Source: Sulfurospirillum sp. | GTDB taxonomy: Bacteria > Campylobacterota > Campylobacteria > Campylobacterales > Arcobacteraceae | NCBI GenBank assembly: GCA_030491005.1 | Contig: JAKZMJ010000027.1 | Location: 29,490-93,489, forward strand | Direction of reading: 5' to 3' | DNA: 64,000 nucleotides | Shown here: one piece after another, positions 36,458 to 46,332 of the stretch | Layout of the letters: the number at the start of each line of letters is the position of its first letter | Position numbering within the stretch: position 1 is the first letter of the stretch | Notes under the pieces: generated by a model | The model's input: the letters and a program-made list of their open reading frames with translations, nothing else | Told to the model about the DNA's origin: nothing | Databases searched by the model: none | Program-made: the position numbers and the translations under genes

Positions 36458-37072
36458 TTATGAAACTACAAACGAATGTTCTAGCAATAAGTTATCTTCA
36501 TATAAAATTCTACAATCAAATACATCTCCTATATTTAATATTCCAACACCTGAGGGTGTTCCGCTCATTAATATATCTCCATCTTCAAATGAGCAGAAGG
36601 TAAGAACCTCTTGTATTATATCATCTGGCTTATTTATCATTAAGGATACATCAGCTTTTTGTCTTAGTTTTTTATTTATATATAATTCAATTCCAAGTTT
36701 ATTGATGTCTTTATTAAAAGTTATAAATTCACTAAAAACTGCCGAATTATCAAATGCTTTTGCTCTCTCCCAAGGAAGACCTTTTTGTTTAAGTTTTGAT
36801 TGAATATGTCTTAGTGTTAAGTCTAAACCAAAAGCTACAGCTACAATTTTATTATTTTTTATTAAAAAAGAAAGTTCAGCTTCATAATGACATTCCTTAA
36901 ATTTTTTTGGAAAAATTAATTTATCACAAATTGTAGAATTTACTTTGAAAAAAAATACATTTTCTTTTGGTATCTCATTATTTAATTCTTTTATATGATC
37001 AATATAATTTCTTCCAATACATACTACTTTAGAAGGATAAATATCTTCTTTGTTAAGTTTGATTTTATTCAT
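36458..37072 (-). CDS. Fumarylacetoacetate hydrolase family protein
   Basis: This 204-residue protein has the FAH fold: VVCIGRNYIDHIKE, then FFFKVNSTICD, HYEAELSFLI with the metal-binding Glu pair, and MSGTPSGVG near the end. Members hydrolyse acylpyruvates or decarboxylate oxaloacetate (YcgM/FAHD1 type); the substrate is not clear. It sits one base after the Nudix gene on the same strand. Confidence 0.85.
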   Translation of the reverse strand: MNKIKLNKEDIYPSKVVCIGRNYIDHIKELNNEIPKENVFFFKVNSTICDKLIFPKKFKECHYEAELSFLIKNNKIVAVAFGLDLTLRHIQSKLKQKGLPWERAKAFDNSAVFSEFITFNKDINKLGIELYINKKLRQKADVSLMINKPDDIIQEVLTFCSFEDGDILMSGTPSGVGILNIGDVFDCRILYEDNLLLEHSFVVS

Positions 37073-37073
37073 T

Positions 37074-37736
37074 TTATAAGTCCTTATATTTTGCTAAAAA
37101 ATCATTTATAATAACAGCCGTTACTCCCCAAATAACATCATCGTTATATTGATACACCCAAACTTTATGAGATTTATGTCCCCAAGGTTTTTGGTAAGTT
37201 TTTGGTAGTTTTAATTTCTCAACTGGCAAGTGTATTTCTTTATTTCCATTTTCATCTATACTAAAGGGGTGAATTTCATGTTTTAAAGTATATACTTCTG
37301 CTTTATAGTTTTCAAAAAAGCTCAAAGGAATTAAAATAGTTTTTTCTACTTCATTTGTATCTATAACAATTTTTTTTAAAGTTGATTTTTTTAATATTCC
37401 AATAATTGGTTCGATAATTGCACCAATTGGTGCAACATAAGTATCAAGTCTTCCAATAATTTTAATATGTTTTTTTTTAATTCCTAATTCTTCTTTCGTT
37501 TCTCGTAAAGCAGTTTGTTCAAAGGTCTTATCACATTCTTCATAAGCACCACCAGGAAAACATATATCTCCACCTTGTCTTATGTGTTTTGCTCTTTTTT
37601 GAAACAAGATATGATACTCACCTTTTATTTTTATTAAAGGAATTAGCACAGCAGAATTAAAATATATAGACCTTCCCATAATTCCAGGGCTTAGAGGAAG
37701 ATTTGAAGTTAATTTTTTTAGTTCTTTTTTATTCAT
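37074..37736 (-). CDS. NUDIX hydrolase, probable CoA pyrophosphatase (NudL-like)
   Basis: This 220-residue protein has the UPF0035 pattern: LLFQKRAKHIRQGGDICFPGG then YEECDKTFEQTALRETKEELGI (Nudix box with REtxEEL). Before it, an LS..MGRS motif and a C-terminal VWGVTAVIINDFL match CoA-diphosphatases, which cut CoA and its derivatives. It is translated with the FAH gene downstream. Confidence 0.85.
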   Translation of the reverse strand: MNKKELKKLTSNLPLSPGIMGRSIYFNSAVLIPLIKIKGEYHILFQKRAKHIRQGGDICFPGGAYEECDKTFEQTALRETKEELGIKKKHIKIIGRLDTYVAPIGAIIEPIIGILKKSTLKKIVIDTNEVEKTILIPLSFFENYKAEVYTLKHEIHPFSIDENGNKEIHLPVEKLKLPKTYQKPWGHKSHKVWVYQYNDDVIWGVTAVIINDFLAKYKDL

Positions 37737-37770
37737 ATTGTCTTAATTATTTATAATATAATTTGTTAGC

Positions 37771-38700
37771 TTATCCATCTTGATTAATAGTTTTAATTAT
37801 GTCATTTAATACATCAGGTGCATCTTCAATACAAATTTGACAACCACCAGCTGCTTTATGTCCACCGCCACCATTTTTTAACATAAGCTCCCCGATATTT
37901 GTTTTTGAAGTTTTGTTTATAATAGATTTTCCTGTACTAAAAACAATATTTTGTCTATCTCTTCCCCACAGTTGATGAACTGAGATATTAGTATCTGGGT
38001 ACATAGCATATATTAAAAATCTATTGCCTGGATAAATTATTTCTTCATTTCTATAATCTATTACAAGTAAATTACTATGTACTGTAGTACATCTTGTTAA
38101 TTGCTCTTTAAATTCTTCTTTATATTTAAAATATAAATCAACTCTTTCTTGTACATCATTTAGCTTAAGAATATCATCTATATTATGGCTTGCACAATAA
38201 TCAATTAAATTTAACATAAGTTGATAATTTGAAACTGTAAAATCTCTAAATCTACCTAAGCCTGTTCTTGAATCCATTAAGAAACTAAGCAAAGTCCAAC
38301 CTTGTGGATTTAATATTTCTTCTTTTGAAAAATCAGCAGAGTCAGCTTTATTTGCAGCATCTAGTATAGTCTTAAAATGACTTGGAAAATTTTTATCTTT
38401 TTTATAATATTGATAGACAACTTCAGCAGCACTTGGTGCATCAACATCTATTATGTGATTATCTTTTTTAGTATTTCTTACACTTTCACTATAATGATGA
38501 TCAAATGACAAATAAACACCTTCAACATAAGGTAAATTAGTTGTAATATCATTAGAGGTAATTTCTATTTTTCCATCTTGCATATCTTTGGGATGAACAA
38601 AAGTTATTTCATCTATAATTCCAATATACTTTAAAAGTGTTCCACATACCAAACCATCCATATCACTTCTTGTAACTAATCTATATTTTTTATTTGACAT
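37771..38700 (-). CDS. DHH/DHHA1 phosphoesterase (exopolyphosphatase-related)
   Basis: This 309-residue protein has the DHH pattern: TRSDMDGLVCG, then FDHHYSE, DAANKADSADF, and the C-terminal DHHA1 motif GGGGHKAAGG. Such proteins hydrolyse nanoRNA, cyclic dinucleotide fragments or polyphosphate. I place the start at 38700 because GGAG lies six bases upstream; the longer frame from 38712 adds four residues and has no ribosome-binding site. Confidence 0.82.
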   Translation of the reverse strand: MSNKKYRLVTRSDMDGLVCGTLLKYIGIIDEITFVHPKDMQDGKIEITSNDITTNLPYVEGVYLSFDHHYSESVRNTKKDNHIIDVDAPSAAEVVYQYYKKDKNFPSHFKTILDAANKADSADFSKEEILNPQGWTLLSFLMDSRTGLGRFRDFTVSNYQLMLNLIDYCASHNIDDILKLNDVQERVDLYFKYKEEFKEQLTRCTTVHSNLLVIDYRNEEIIYPGNRFLIYAMYPDTNISVHQLWGRDRQNIVFSTGKSIINKTSKTNIGELMLKNGGGGHKAAGGCQICIEDAPDVLNDIIKTINQDG

Positions 38701-38777
38701 ATCAAACTCCATAATTTTAATAAGTGTATCAATCTTAGCATAATCTTTTATAAATCTTTATTTATTATAGAGTGTTA

Positions 38778-38814
38778 TTATATTAAGATATAAAAATCTT
38801 AATATAATTTTTTT
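38778..38814. terminator. Inverted repeat with T-run
   Basis: A 12-base perfect inverted repeat (TTATATTAAGAT/ATCTTAATATAA) with a six-base loop is followed by TTTTTTT on the plus strand. On the minus strand, where leuB transcription arrives, the poly-U is missing, so it may act only weakly there. Confidence 0.35.
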
Positions 38815-38873
38815 GTTTTGATTATTTTTAGTTTTCCTAGGAATATCATTAGTTTAGTTAAAAAATTAGAAAT

Positions 38874-39944
38874 TTATTTTCCAATAAAACTAGATATAAT
38901 ATCTCCCATCTCAGATGTACTAACAATATGTTTAGCATCAAAAACAGCTATATCTTGCGTTCTGTAGCCTTCTTTTAATACTTTTTTTATAGAAGTCTCT
39001 ATCATATTTGCAGCTTCTTCTTCTCCAAGTGAATATCTAAGCATCATAACAGCACTTTGAATAGTTGCAATAGGATTAGCTATTCCAAGTCCTGTAATAT
39101 CAGGAGCTGAGCCATGAATGGGTTCATAAATAGCTGTTTTTTCTCCTGTTGATGCAGAAGGAAGAAGTCCAATTGAACCTACAACCATAGAAGCAGTATC
39201 ACTTAATATGTCACCAAAAATATTTCCAGTTACTATTACATCAAATTGTTTAGGGTTTCGTACTAACTGCATAGCTGCATTATCAACATACATATGAGTA
39301 AGTTCTACTTCAGGATAAGAAGCACTTAATTCAGTCATAGTATCTCTCCATAATTGCGATACTTCTAAAACATTTGCCTTATCAACAGAACAAACTCTTT
39401 TATCACGGCTTATAGCAATTTCAAAAGCTTTTTTACCAATTCTAAGAATCTCATCTTTTGTATAAACCATAGTATTATAAGCTTTTTGACCATTATTACC
39501 TCTTGGATTACCAAAATAAATACCACCAATAAGTTCACGAACTACCATAATATCAACACCTTCTATAATTTCAGGTTTTAAGCTTGAAGCATTTATTAGT
39601 TCATCATATATAACAGCAGGTCGTAAATTGGCATAAACACCCATAGTTTCTCTAAATTTTAATAGTCCACTTTCAGGTCGCAGTTCTCTTGGTAGCGTAT
39701 CCCATTTAGCTCCACCAATTGCCCCAAATAAACAAGCATCAGAGTTTAAAACACCATCAATTGTTTCTTGTGGTAATGGTTTTCCAACGGTGTCAATAGC
39801 AATTCCACCCATTAAATATTCTTCATATTCTAAAGTAAAACCACAACAAGAAGAAACAATATCTAATACCTTTATTGCTTCATCAATAATCTCAGGACCA
39901 ATACCATCACCTTTGATTATCGAAATTTTATAATTTTTTGACAT
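38874..39944 (-). CDS. leuB: 3-isopropylmalate dehydrogenase
   Basis: This 356-residue protein has the LeuB pattern: GDGIGPEI near the start, [32 protein letters not shown], the ...VDKANVLE substrate loop, [13 protein letters not shown] and a terminal [10 protein letters not shown] and [10 protein letters not shown] (NAD-binding). It acts in leucine synthesis. It follows leuD with an 11-base gap. Confidence 0.93.
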   Translation of the reverse strand: MSKNYKISIIKGDGIGPEIIDEAIKVLDIVSSCCGFTLEYEEYLMGGIAIDTVGKPLPQETIDGVLNSDACLFGAIGGAKWDTLPRELRPESGLLKFRETMGVYANLRPAVIYDELINASSLKPEIIEGVDIMVVRELIGGIYFGNPRGNNGQKAYNTMVYTKDEILRIGKKAFEIAISRDKRVCSVDKANVLEVSQLWRDTMTELSASYPEVELTHMYVDNAAMQLVRNPKQFDVIVTGNIFGDILSDTASMVVGSIGLLPSASTGEKTAIYEPIHGSAPDITGLGIANPIATIQSAVMMLRYSLGEEEAANMIETSIKKVLKEGYRTQDIAVFDAKHIVSTSEMGDIISSFIGK

Positions 39945-39955
39945 TTTTTTCCTTT

Positions 39956-40444
39956 TTAATTTCTTTTTTTTGCATAATTAATTAAACCACCACAATTAAT
40001 TAATTCTTGCATAAAAGGTGGAATTGGAATAAATTTATATGTTTTATTTTGTGTATTATTTACAATAGTACCTTCATCTAAATTTATAGAGATATTATCG
40101 CCTTCTTTTATTTCCAAAGCTTGGGGCAATTCAAAAATAGGAAGACCCATATTAAAGGCATTTCTATAAAAAATTCTAGCGAAAGTGGGCGCAATTATAG
40201 CTGCAACTCCAGCAGTTTTTAAAGCTATTGGAGCATGTTCTCGTGAGCTTCCACAACCAAAATTCTCACCTGCAACTATAATATCACCTTTAGATAATTT
40301 TTTTGAAAACTCAGGATCAACATCTTCCATAATATATTTTGCTAAATGTTGGGGGTCTGAGCTATTTAGATATCTTGCAGCAATTATAATATCAGTATCA
40401 ATATTAGCTCCAAAATTCCAAGTTTTACCAATAATAATATTCAT
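39956..40444 (-). CDS. leuD: 3-isopropylmalate dehydratase small subunit
   Basis: This 162-residue protein has the aconitase swivel domain: [27 protein letters not shown] and [14 protein letters not shown]. It pairs with LeuC, which is not in this window, to isomerise isopropylmalate. It is a probable operon mate of leuB. The ATG is followed upstream by AAAGAGGATT as ribosome-binding site. Confidence 0.93.
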   Translation of the reverse strand: MNIIIGKTWNFGANIDTDIIIAARYLNSSDPQHLAKYIMEDVDPEFSKKLSKGDIIVAGENFGCGSSREHAPIALKTAGVAAIIAPTFARIFYRNAFNMGLPIFELPQALEIKEGDNISINLDEGTIVNNTQNKTYKFIPIPPFMQELINCGGLINYAKKRN

Positions 40445-40561
40445 AATATAATCCTCTTTTTTAATTTAAAATTATTTTGTATAAAAAAGCCATTCTATCA
40501 CAAAAATAAATAATTTTAGGTTAAGTAAAAAACAATTAATTCCTTTTTAAAGCAATTTAGA

Positions 40562-40567
40562 TATAAT
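40562..40567 (+). promoter_or_regulatory. Promoter -10 box of rpoD
   Basis: TATAAT lies 35 bases before the ATG at 40603. The upstream 60 bases are AT-rich with periodic T runs, as is usual for sigma-70 promoters of this phylum. Confidence 0.5.
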
Positions 40568-40602
40568 GATTGCGATATACAAAAGAAGAGGAACAAGCAC
40601 TT

Positions 40603-42441
40603 ATGAGTACAAAAGACTTAAATAAACTTATAGAAGAAACAGTAAAAGAATGTAAAGATTCAATACTAACTTATGAAAATCTTATTAAAATTTTTGAAAA
40701 AACACCCTCTTTAGCAAATACAAAAAAGCTTTTGGCTTTTATACAATTATACAATGTAACTTTAATTTCTTCTCAGGAACAAGCAAAAAGACTTAATGCT
40801 TCTGATGCTAAAAAAAGAGCAGATTTAAGAATTAAACTATTAAAAGACAATAAAGGTGATATTTTTGATTTTTTAAAAAATAAAGAGCTTTTAGAGTGGT
40901 CAAGATCAGATTCACCTGTAAGAATGTATTTGCGAGAAATGGGACAAATTCCACTACTTACTAAAGAAGAGGAAATAGAAATCTCAAAAAGAATAGAATT
41001 AGGCGAAGATATAATCCTAGATGCTATTTGCTATGTTCCTTATTTAATAGACTTTATTCTTGAATATAAAGAGCCTCTTGTAAATCGAGAGCGTAAAGTT
41101 AAAGAATTATTTAGAAATTTTGATGATGATGATTCTGATGATGCCGATGATGCGAACTTAGATGATTCTAAATTAGGGTCAAAGAAACAAAAGAAATTAG
41201 ATAAAAGAGCTGAAACTATCGTAATTGCTTTTAAAATTTTAGAAAAAGCAAAAAAAGATTGGCTTAAATTTCAATTAAAAGAAGTAAAAGTATTTACAAA
41301 TGATACAGATCAAATGGCATACGACTTAACAGGAGCTTTTAAAAAGAAAATCTTGAAAGAATCTTTGTTAGATTTAGGTCCTACATCTAAATTAATTACT
41401 GAAATTGTAAAAGCAATGGAGACTGCATTAAAATCTGATACAGGTTTTGATATGGAATTAAAAAGGTTGGAATACAGACTTCCTTTATTTAATGATGGAT
41501 TATTAAAAAACCATAAAAAACTTTTGGAAAATATTATCAACCTATCTAAAATACAAATCACATCTATGGTTCCAGAAGCTACTATGGTATCAACTTATAT
41601 GGAAATAAAAAAACTTTTTCAAACAGCAGAAGCTTCAAAAGATGGTTTTGATTTAGAGCCTGAAGAGCTTAAAGATGTTTTAGAGCAAATAAAGCATGGT
41701 AAAAAAGTAACAGACTTATCAAAAACAAGAATGGCAAAATCGAACTTAAGACTTGTTGTATCAATTGCAAAAAGATATACAAATAGGGGACTTCCTTTTT
41801 TAGATTTAATTCAAGAAGGTAATATAGGACTTATGAAAGCAGTTGATAAGTTTGAATACAAAAAAGGTTACAAGTTTTCTACTTATGCAACATGGTGGAT
41901 TAGACAAGCAATAAGTAGAGCAATTGCTGATCAAGCAAGAACAATTAGAATTCCTATTCATATGATAGAAACGATAAATAGAATTAATAAAATCATAAGA
42001 AAGGGTATACAAGAAAATGGTAAAGAACCAGATGTTGAACAAATATCTAAAGAAGTTGGTTTACCTATTGATAAAGTAAAACAAGTTATAAAAATCACAA
42101 AAGAGCCTGTTTCTCTTGAGGCTCCTATTGGCTCAGATGATGATGGTAAATTTGGTGATTTTGTAACTGATGAAAAAGCTCCAACGCCAATGGATAATAT
42201 TATGAAAGAAGATTTACAAAATCAAATTGATCAAATACTAGCCCAATTAAATGAAAGAGAACAAGCAGTTGTGCGAATGAGGTTTGGTCTGATGCATGAT
42301 GTTTCTGATAGAACATTAGAAGAAATAGGTAAAGAATTGTCAGTTACAAGAGAGCGAGTGCGACAAATAGAATCAAGTGCTATTAAAAAGCTAAAGCATC
42401 CTAAAGTTGGTAAGAACCTTAAAAATTACGTAGAAAGTTAA
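40603..42441 (+). CDS. rpoD: RNA polymerase primary sigma factor RpoD
   Basis: This 612-residue protein has region 1.2 ([16 protein letters not shown]), a non-conserved insert with acidic runs, region 2 ([39 protein letters not shown] then [14 protein letters not shown]), region 3 ([14 protein letters not shown]) and region 4 with the [17 protein letters not shown] helix-turn-helix. I use the ATG at 40603, preceded by GAGGAA; the frame also opens with a TTG at 40570. It directs transcription of housekeeping genes. Confidence 0.95.
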   Translation: MSTKDLNKLIEETVKECKDSILTYENLIKIFEKTPSLANTKKLLAFIQLYNVTLISSQEQAKRLNASDAKKRADLRIKLLKDNKGDIFDFLKNKELLEWSRSDSPVRMYLREMGQIPLLTKEEEIEISKRIELGEDIILDAICYVPYLIDFILEYKEPLVNRERKVKELFRNFDDDDSDDADDANLDDSKLGSKKQKKLDKRAETIVIAFKILEKAKKDWLKFQLKEVKVFTNDTDQMAYDLTGAFKKKILKESLLDLGPTSKLITEIVKAMETALKSDTGFDMELKRLEYRLPLFNDGLLKNHKKLLENIINLSKIQITSMVPEATMVSTYMEIKKLFQTAEASKDGFDLEPEELKDVLEQIKHGKKVTDLSKTRMAKSNLRLVVSIAKRYTNRGLPFLDLIQEGNIGLMKAVDKFEYKKGYKFSTYATWWIRQAISRAIADQARTIRIPIHMIETINRINKIIRKGIQENGKEPDVEQISKEVGLPIDKVKQVIKITKEPVSLEAPIGSDDDGKFGDFVTDEKAPTPMDNIMKEDLQNQIDQILAQLNEREQAVVRMRFGLMHDVSDRTLEEIGKELSVTRERVRQIESSAIKKLKHPKVGKNLKNYVES

Positions 42442-42993
42442 AGTGAACTTTTATGAAAGTTGGATTGAATTAGATTTAAATCCAATTTTTTCATTTTACG
42501 CAGATGGTAAAATAGCCTATTCTAATCAAGAAGCTCAATTTTTATTAAATAAAATACAAGTAAAAGAATTGTATGATTTAGGCCTAAAATATGCACCTAA
42601 ATCTTATGGTTCATTAAATACATATATAAATCTGACTATAAAAACTTATACTTTTTATGCAATTACAATTTTTTATGATAATGATGAAGAGATTCATATG
42701 AAGCTTTACAAAAGTGTTACAGTTAAAAATAATTCTAAAATTGATACTAAAAATACTAATATGACTAATATTTTCACTCTTACAGATTTAGCAATTGCAA
42801 ATAAACAAATGAATTCAAATATTAAATATATAAAAAACTATGACCCCTCAATACCAAAACTAAAAATAAATGCTACACAATTTATAAAAGCATTAAATTA
42901 TATTTACGAATATTTTGAGAATTCTACTAACATTACAACGAGTATTATGCTAAAGATTGGAGAGTATATAAAAATCGAAAATAAAAAGTATTC

Positions 42994-42997
42994 TATA
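42994..42997. repeat. Target-site duplication, left TATA
   Basis: TATA directly before the left terminal repeat of the insertion sequence; it matches TATA at 44491-44494 after the right end. Confidence 0.8.
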
Positions 42998-43039
42998 GAG
43001 CTACTTGCAAATTCAATCACAATCAAATATATAATTCTT

Positions 43040-43079
43040 AATAGTAACTATTTTAAGCTTTAAAAAAATAGTTATTATT
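43040..43079 (-). terminator. Hairpin downstream of the transposase
   Basis: A 15-base stem (AATAGTAACTATTTT with AAAATAGTTATTATT, one G-U pair) lies inside the left end of the insertion sequence. It may end transposase mRNA or block transcription entering from rpoD. Loop about ten bases. Confidence 0.45.
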
Positions 43080-43196
43080 TCTAACTTGCATAATTTACAA
43101 TATATTTACCAAATTTATTAAAAAATCACATTTTTTCTCCATTCCTTATGGTTAAATTGTAAAATTCAGTATTTTTATATAAATTTCTATCAATGG

Positions 43197-44366
43197 TCAT
43201 GTAATAAGTTTTAAACTTTGATGTATACAAATAGATAAAATTCCAAATGCTAAAACGCAAGCTACCTTATTTGCCCCTTGATAGTATATTTTATCACATC
43301 CAAAGTCATCTTTTAAGTATTTATTTACTCGCTCTACCATACTTCTTTGCTTGTAGTGATGTTTATCTGATGCTTGAGTCAAATTTAAATATTCAAATTT
43401 TTCTTTTTCCTCTTTTGCTAAAGCTATTTTTTCTTTTAGCACTTTAGAGTTTTTAGGATTTATATCTATGATTGGTTTATGATTTAACTCTTCAGAATAC
43501 TCTGCAATAATATCACTATCATATCCAGCATCAAGTAAATCATGAAGATACATTACTCTTTTGCTAGTTTCATTTATAAGTGGAAGTGCTACAGAACTAT
43601 CATGAACATTTGCACCACTATAAAATGCAACTACTGGTATATCTCCATCAACAACACTAATATGAAGTTTACCACCTATCCAAACTTCTCTATTACCTTT
43701 TGAATTTTGTTTAATACCAACTCCACATGATGTTGATACAAGTGATAACATATCATTAGTAGTTTTCATATCTTTTTGAAGTTCAAGAATCTTTGGTTTT
43801 ATAGCTTCTCTTTTCTCACCTTTTTTAGGTCTTCCAACCTTATTTTTTGCTTTCTCTTTTTTCTCAACTTTTACAGGTTTTTCCCTAAGTGGTATTTTTG
43901 TAGCATCACTTGCATTATACATAAATATAGTATCTGACAAATATTCTTCTATGAATTTTTGATGAGTTTTCTCAGCTATTTTCATATTACTAAGTTGTTC
44001 AAACACTCTACTAAATTTTGATTCACTAGGAATATCTATTTTATATCTCCATCCACATAATACTCGCAATATTCTATCCCTATGCAGTCTATGAATTAAA
44101 TCTCTTGTTGTTTGTATATTATAAACTGATTTAGCAATAAATGCCCTTGCTATTTCTTCTCTATCTTTTGGAGTGTTTGTAATTGTTACAATTGTAACAT
44201 GCTTTTCTATTTGTGCAAAATCTAATATTTTTATTAATTTTTCTTCTTTAGTGCTTAGTGTTCCTAGTTGTTCTTTTATCTCAGGAAATAAACAATTTTC
44301 ATGGTTTATAATCCTAAGCCACATTTTTGAAAGATTTGAAGATAATTTTGGTATAATATTTTTCAT
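43197..44366 (-). CDS. DDE-type transposase of the insertion sequence
   Basis: This 389-residue protein has DDE-superfamily features. NASDATKI (about residue 150) likely holds the first Asp, LLDAGYDSDIIAEY (about 288) the second Asp, and RSMVERVNKYLKDDFG near the end the Glu. Upstream is a basic helix-turn-helix-like region (about 60-115) and a lysine-rich linker (165-195). Full length and without frameshift, it appears intact, so the element may still be mobile. AAGAGA lies about nine bases upstream of the ATG. Confidence 0.85.
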   Translation of the reverse strand: MKNIIPKLSSNLSKMWLRIINHENCLFPEIKEQLGTLSTKEEKLIKILDFAQIEKHVTIVTITNTPKDREEIARAFIAKSVYNIQTTRDLIHRLHRDRILRVLCGWRYKIDIPSESKFSRVFEQLSNMKIAEKTHQKFIEEYLSDTIFMYNASDATKIPLREKPVKVEKKEKAKNKVGRPKKGEKREAIKPKILELQKDMKTTNDMLSLVSTSCGVGIKQNSKGNREVWIGGKLHISVVDGDIPVVAFYSGANVHDSSVALPLINETSKRVMYLHDLLDAGYDSDIIAEYSEELNHKPIIDINPKNSKVLKEKIALAKEEKEKFEYLNLTQASDKHHYKQRSMVERVNKYLKDDFGCDKIYYQGANKVACVLAFGILSICIHQSLKLIT

Positions 44367-44435
44367 AAGTTGAATCTCTTTTCTGTTAAATTTTAGGATA
44401 TAAAATTATAACTTATTTGAAATTTGATTCAACTT
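44367..44435 (-). promoter_or_regulatory. Transposase promoter and translational-block inverted repeat
   Basis: On the minus strand, TTGAAT (44427-44432) and TATAAT (44405-44410) are separated by 16 bases, a good sigma-70 promoter. A 10-base inverted repeat (44426-44435 with 44367-44376) spans it: the inner arm abuts the transposase ATG. Transcripts from the internal promoter lack the outer arm, while read-through transcripts carry both and would fold over the start region. Confidence 0.6.
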
Positions 44436-44474
44436 TTTTTACAAATAAAAACCTAAATTATGAACTTATTTGCT

Positions 44475-44494
44475 AATTTGCAAGTGGCTCTATA
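44475..44494. repeat. Right terminal inverted repeat and TATA duplication
   Basis: The right end (44475-44490) is followed by TATA at 44491-44494, the second copy of the target duplication. Confidence 0.8.
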
Positions 44495-44626
44495 GTTTGT
44501 ATTAAAATCAATGCAGATATGAAATCTTTAAATAAAAACTTCAGATATAAAGATGACAATTCTTCATTTATATTTACAATAAATGATATAAGTGTTTTTA
44601 TAGATTTACCTTTAATAAAAAAATAA

Positions 44627-44976
44627 AACTTCTAATTATTGCTTGGGTTTTTAAACTAGAGTTATACTATAGACTTCTCCTAAAACCTAAATACAATAGG
44701 AGCGAAAATTACTTATAATAAGCTATGGCAAAAACTATAATGTCCCTAGAAAAATAAACCAATTAACCAAGTATTCTTATTCCAAATTATAGAATAAGAA
44801 TACAAAAAAATATGGATAAATAAAATGGGTACAAAGAAAAAAACATATAGTCCATAATTTAAAAAAAAATTAATTCCTAGAATTGGAGAGGAGCGACCAT
44901 TTGAAGGTATAAATTTTAAAATAATAATACACTAAAGAAAGAAGAAACTATTGGACTTATTCATAGTGTTCAATTA
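44627..44976. other. Intergenic scar region with an IS3-like orfA remnant
   Basis: About 350 bases between the broken kinase gene and the MmgE/PrpD gene. No intact gene is supported. ATG at 44825 reads MGTKKKTYSP, then a stop, then FKKKLIP in frame, resembling the start of an IS3-family orfA (usually ...KKKTYSPEFK...). The rest is low-complexity AT-rich DNA. Confidence 0.5.
44825..44878 (+). pseudogene. Degraded start of an IS3-type transposase orfA
   Basis: Ten codons MGTKKKTYSP, an in-frame TAA (44855-44857) in place of the usual Glu, then FKKKLIP. The similarity to IS3 orfA N-termini is short but the pattern is distinctive. Function lost. Confidence 0.4.
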
Positions 44977-46332
44977 TTATATCTTTGGTAATACAGAAAG
45001 GTTTTCCATATTCTTAATATCATTCAACAAATTGTGAGACTTTTTAATTCCTAAAATAGGAACTGATAAGGATAAGAATTTATTAGCCAATTGTTGTTCA
45101 TTTATTGGTTTTAGAATACTACCAGTTGCATCATTAATGATCTTAGTGAAAGTAGTATCATCCTCAAGAATAACCTTAAGAACACAACCCCAATGATTAG
45201 GATATTTATGTGTAAAATATGCACTTGATATCACTTTAACTTTTTTAGCAAGATTTTTTACAATATTTCTATTTATAGAAATAGTTTCAAACTGCTTAAG
45301 TGTTACTTCTCCGTCAATAAGTGCAGATGCAACAGTAAAAGCTGTACTGAATTTTGCAGCTGACGCTTTAGTAGGATAAGATGAACAACCACATTGCACT
45401 ACACCAATATCATAAGTTTCAACTATAATACTCTTGATATTATGAATATATAAAGTATTATCTTTCTTGATTGATAAACTTGCATCAATTGCACAATGAG
45501 TACTTCTACAACAAGGATATGGTTTGATATCCATGTACTTTAATTCAAACTTTGTACCTATGTCCATTATGACATCTTCTAAGTTATACTTATCAGAAGT
45601 AGCTTCATACAAACCTCCATCTTTGGCAGTTAATATATTTTCAGGACCTGTCATTCCAGATTTTGCCATATATGCAGCAATCAATCCATTAGTAGCAGCT
45701 CGTCCAGTATGCAGTTTTTTTGATGTTGCTCCATCTTCTAAAAATGCCCATAGCCCTGAAGATTGTGTTCCTGCCATACCTAAAGCATTGATGGTTTTAT
45801 TTATATCTAATTTTAATAATTTTGCACATGCAGCAGCAGATCCAAATGTTCCAGCTGTTCCTGTAACATGCCAACCTTTTTTTCTATGACTAGAAACCCC
45901 AAATCCTTTTCCTACTCTCGCCATAACTTCATAACCTACAACAACAGCTTCTAAAAACTCTTCACCATTTGCATTTAAAGCATCAGATAAAGTCCAAGCA
46001 GCAGGAAGAACAACTGCACCTATATGTGTTTTAGAATCTGTATGTACATCATCTAATTCAAGTGCATGAGCCATAATTCCGTTTAATAATGTGGCTTGCA
46101 TTATTGATGTATTCCTATTACTCCCCCAAACTTGTGCATTATGCTCCATATCACTTCCAGACACTTCAAGAATATTTACTACAATATTTGGTATTTCTTC
46201 ATATTTAGCTGCACCAATGGCTACTCCCATAGAATCAATAACACACTTTTTTGTAGCATTCAAAATATCAATAGTTACATCTTCAAACTTATATTCACAA
46301 ATAAATTCTGCTAACTGTTTTAATTCATTCAT
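44977..46332 (-). CDS. MmgE/PrpD family protein
   Basis: This 451-residue protein matches the MmgE/PrpD family (2-methylcitrate dehydratase, cis-aconitate decarboxylase and relatives). Typical regions are LDDVHTDSKTHIGAVVLPAAW (with acidic and His residues), GWHVTGTAGTFGSAAACAKLL, KKLHTGRAATNGLIAA and KPYPCCRSTHCAIDA. It is divergent from tctC, across 476 bases that hold the shared 36-bp element. With PrpF and TcuAB nearby, an aconitate- or tricarballylate-related substrate is likely. Confidence 0.8.
   Translation of the reverse strand: MNELKQLAEFICEYKFEDVTIDILNATKKCVIDSMGVAIGAAKYEEIPNIVVNILEVSGSDMEHNAQVWGSNRNTSIMQATLLNGIMAHALELDDVHTDSKTHIGAVVLPAAWTLSDALNANGEEFLEAVVVGYEVMARVGKGFGVSSHRKKGWHVTGTAGTFGSAAACAKLLKLDINKTINALGMAGTQSSGLWAFLEDGATSKKLHTGRAATNGLIAAYMAKSGMTGPENILTAKDGGLYEATSDKYNLEDVIMDIGTKFELKYMDIKPYPCCRSTHCAIDASLSIKKDNTLYIHNIKSIIVETYDIGVVQCGCSSYPTKASAAKFSTAFTVASALIDGEVTLKQFETISINRNIVKNLAKKVKVISSAYFTHKYPNHWGCVLKVILEDDTTFTKIINDATGSILKPINEQQLANKFLSLSVPILGIKKSHNLLNDIKNMENLSVLPKI

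Larger units (their letters stand above)
42998..44490 (-). mobile_element. Insertion sequence with 16-bp terminal inverted repeats
   Basis: The element is 1493 bases. The left end GAGCTACTTGCAAATT (42998-43013) and right end AATTTGCAAGTGGCTC (44475-44490) are inverted copies, 15 of 16 identical. TATA flanks both sides as a 4-bp target duplication. The cargo is one transposase on the minus strand. The flanking kinase-like gene restores its frame when the element and one TATA are removed, which fixes the boundaries. A 15-base hairpin (43040-43079) lies near the left end. Family: DDE transposase, perhaps IS5/IS1182-like by duplication size; not settled. Confidence 0.88.
42443..44626 (+). pseudogene. 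PAS/histidine-kinase-like gene interrupted by an insertion sequence
   Basis: The GTG at 42443 opens a frame that runs through 42997 (185 codons), then enters the insertion sequence and stops at 43063, after 21 foreign codons. The remaining 43 codons are at 44495-44623 with TAA at 44624-44626. Joining 42997 to 44495 (dropping one TATA) keeps the frame and restores 228 residues. The first part (about 10-85) is PAS-like. The central and C-terminal parts look like a degenerate kinase-type ATPase: KLKINATQFIKALNYIYEYF at the N-box position, then a terminal DNSSFIFTINDISVFIDLP in place of the usual GT.F.i.lP end. It begins two bases after rpoD. Confidence 0.8.

Noticed and set aside
40570..40602. 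Upstream TTG start for rpoD
   Set aside because: It would begin almost at the expected transcription start after the TATAAT box, while the ATG at 40603 has GAGGAA at a normal distance.
42443..43063. A complete 206-residue gene after rpoD
   Set aside because: The last 21 codons belong to the insertion sequence; the true gene continues at 44495-44626.
43084..44485. Insertion-sequence ends at ACTTGCA (43084) and GCAAGT (44485)
   Set aside because: The repeat quality is poor and no target duplication fits. The 42998 and 44490 ends give 15/16 identity, a TATA duplication and a restored reading frame.
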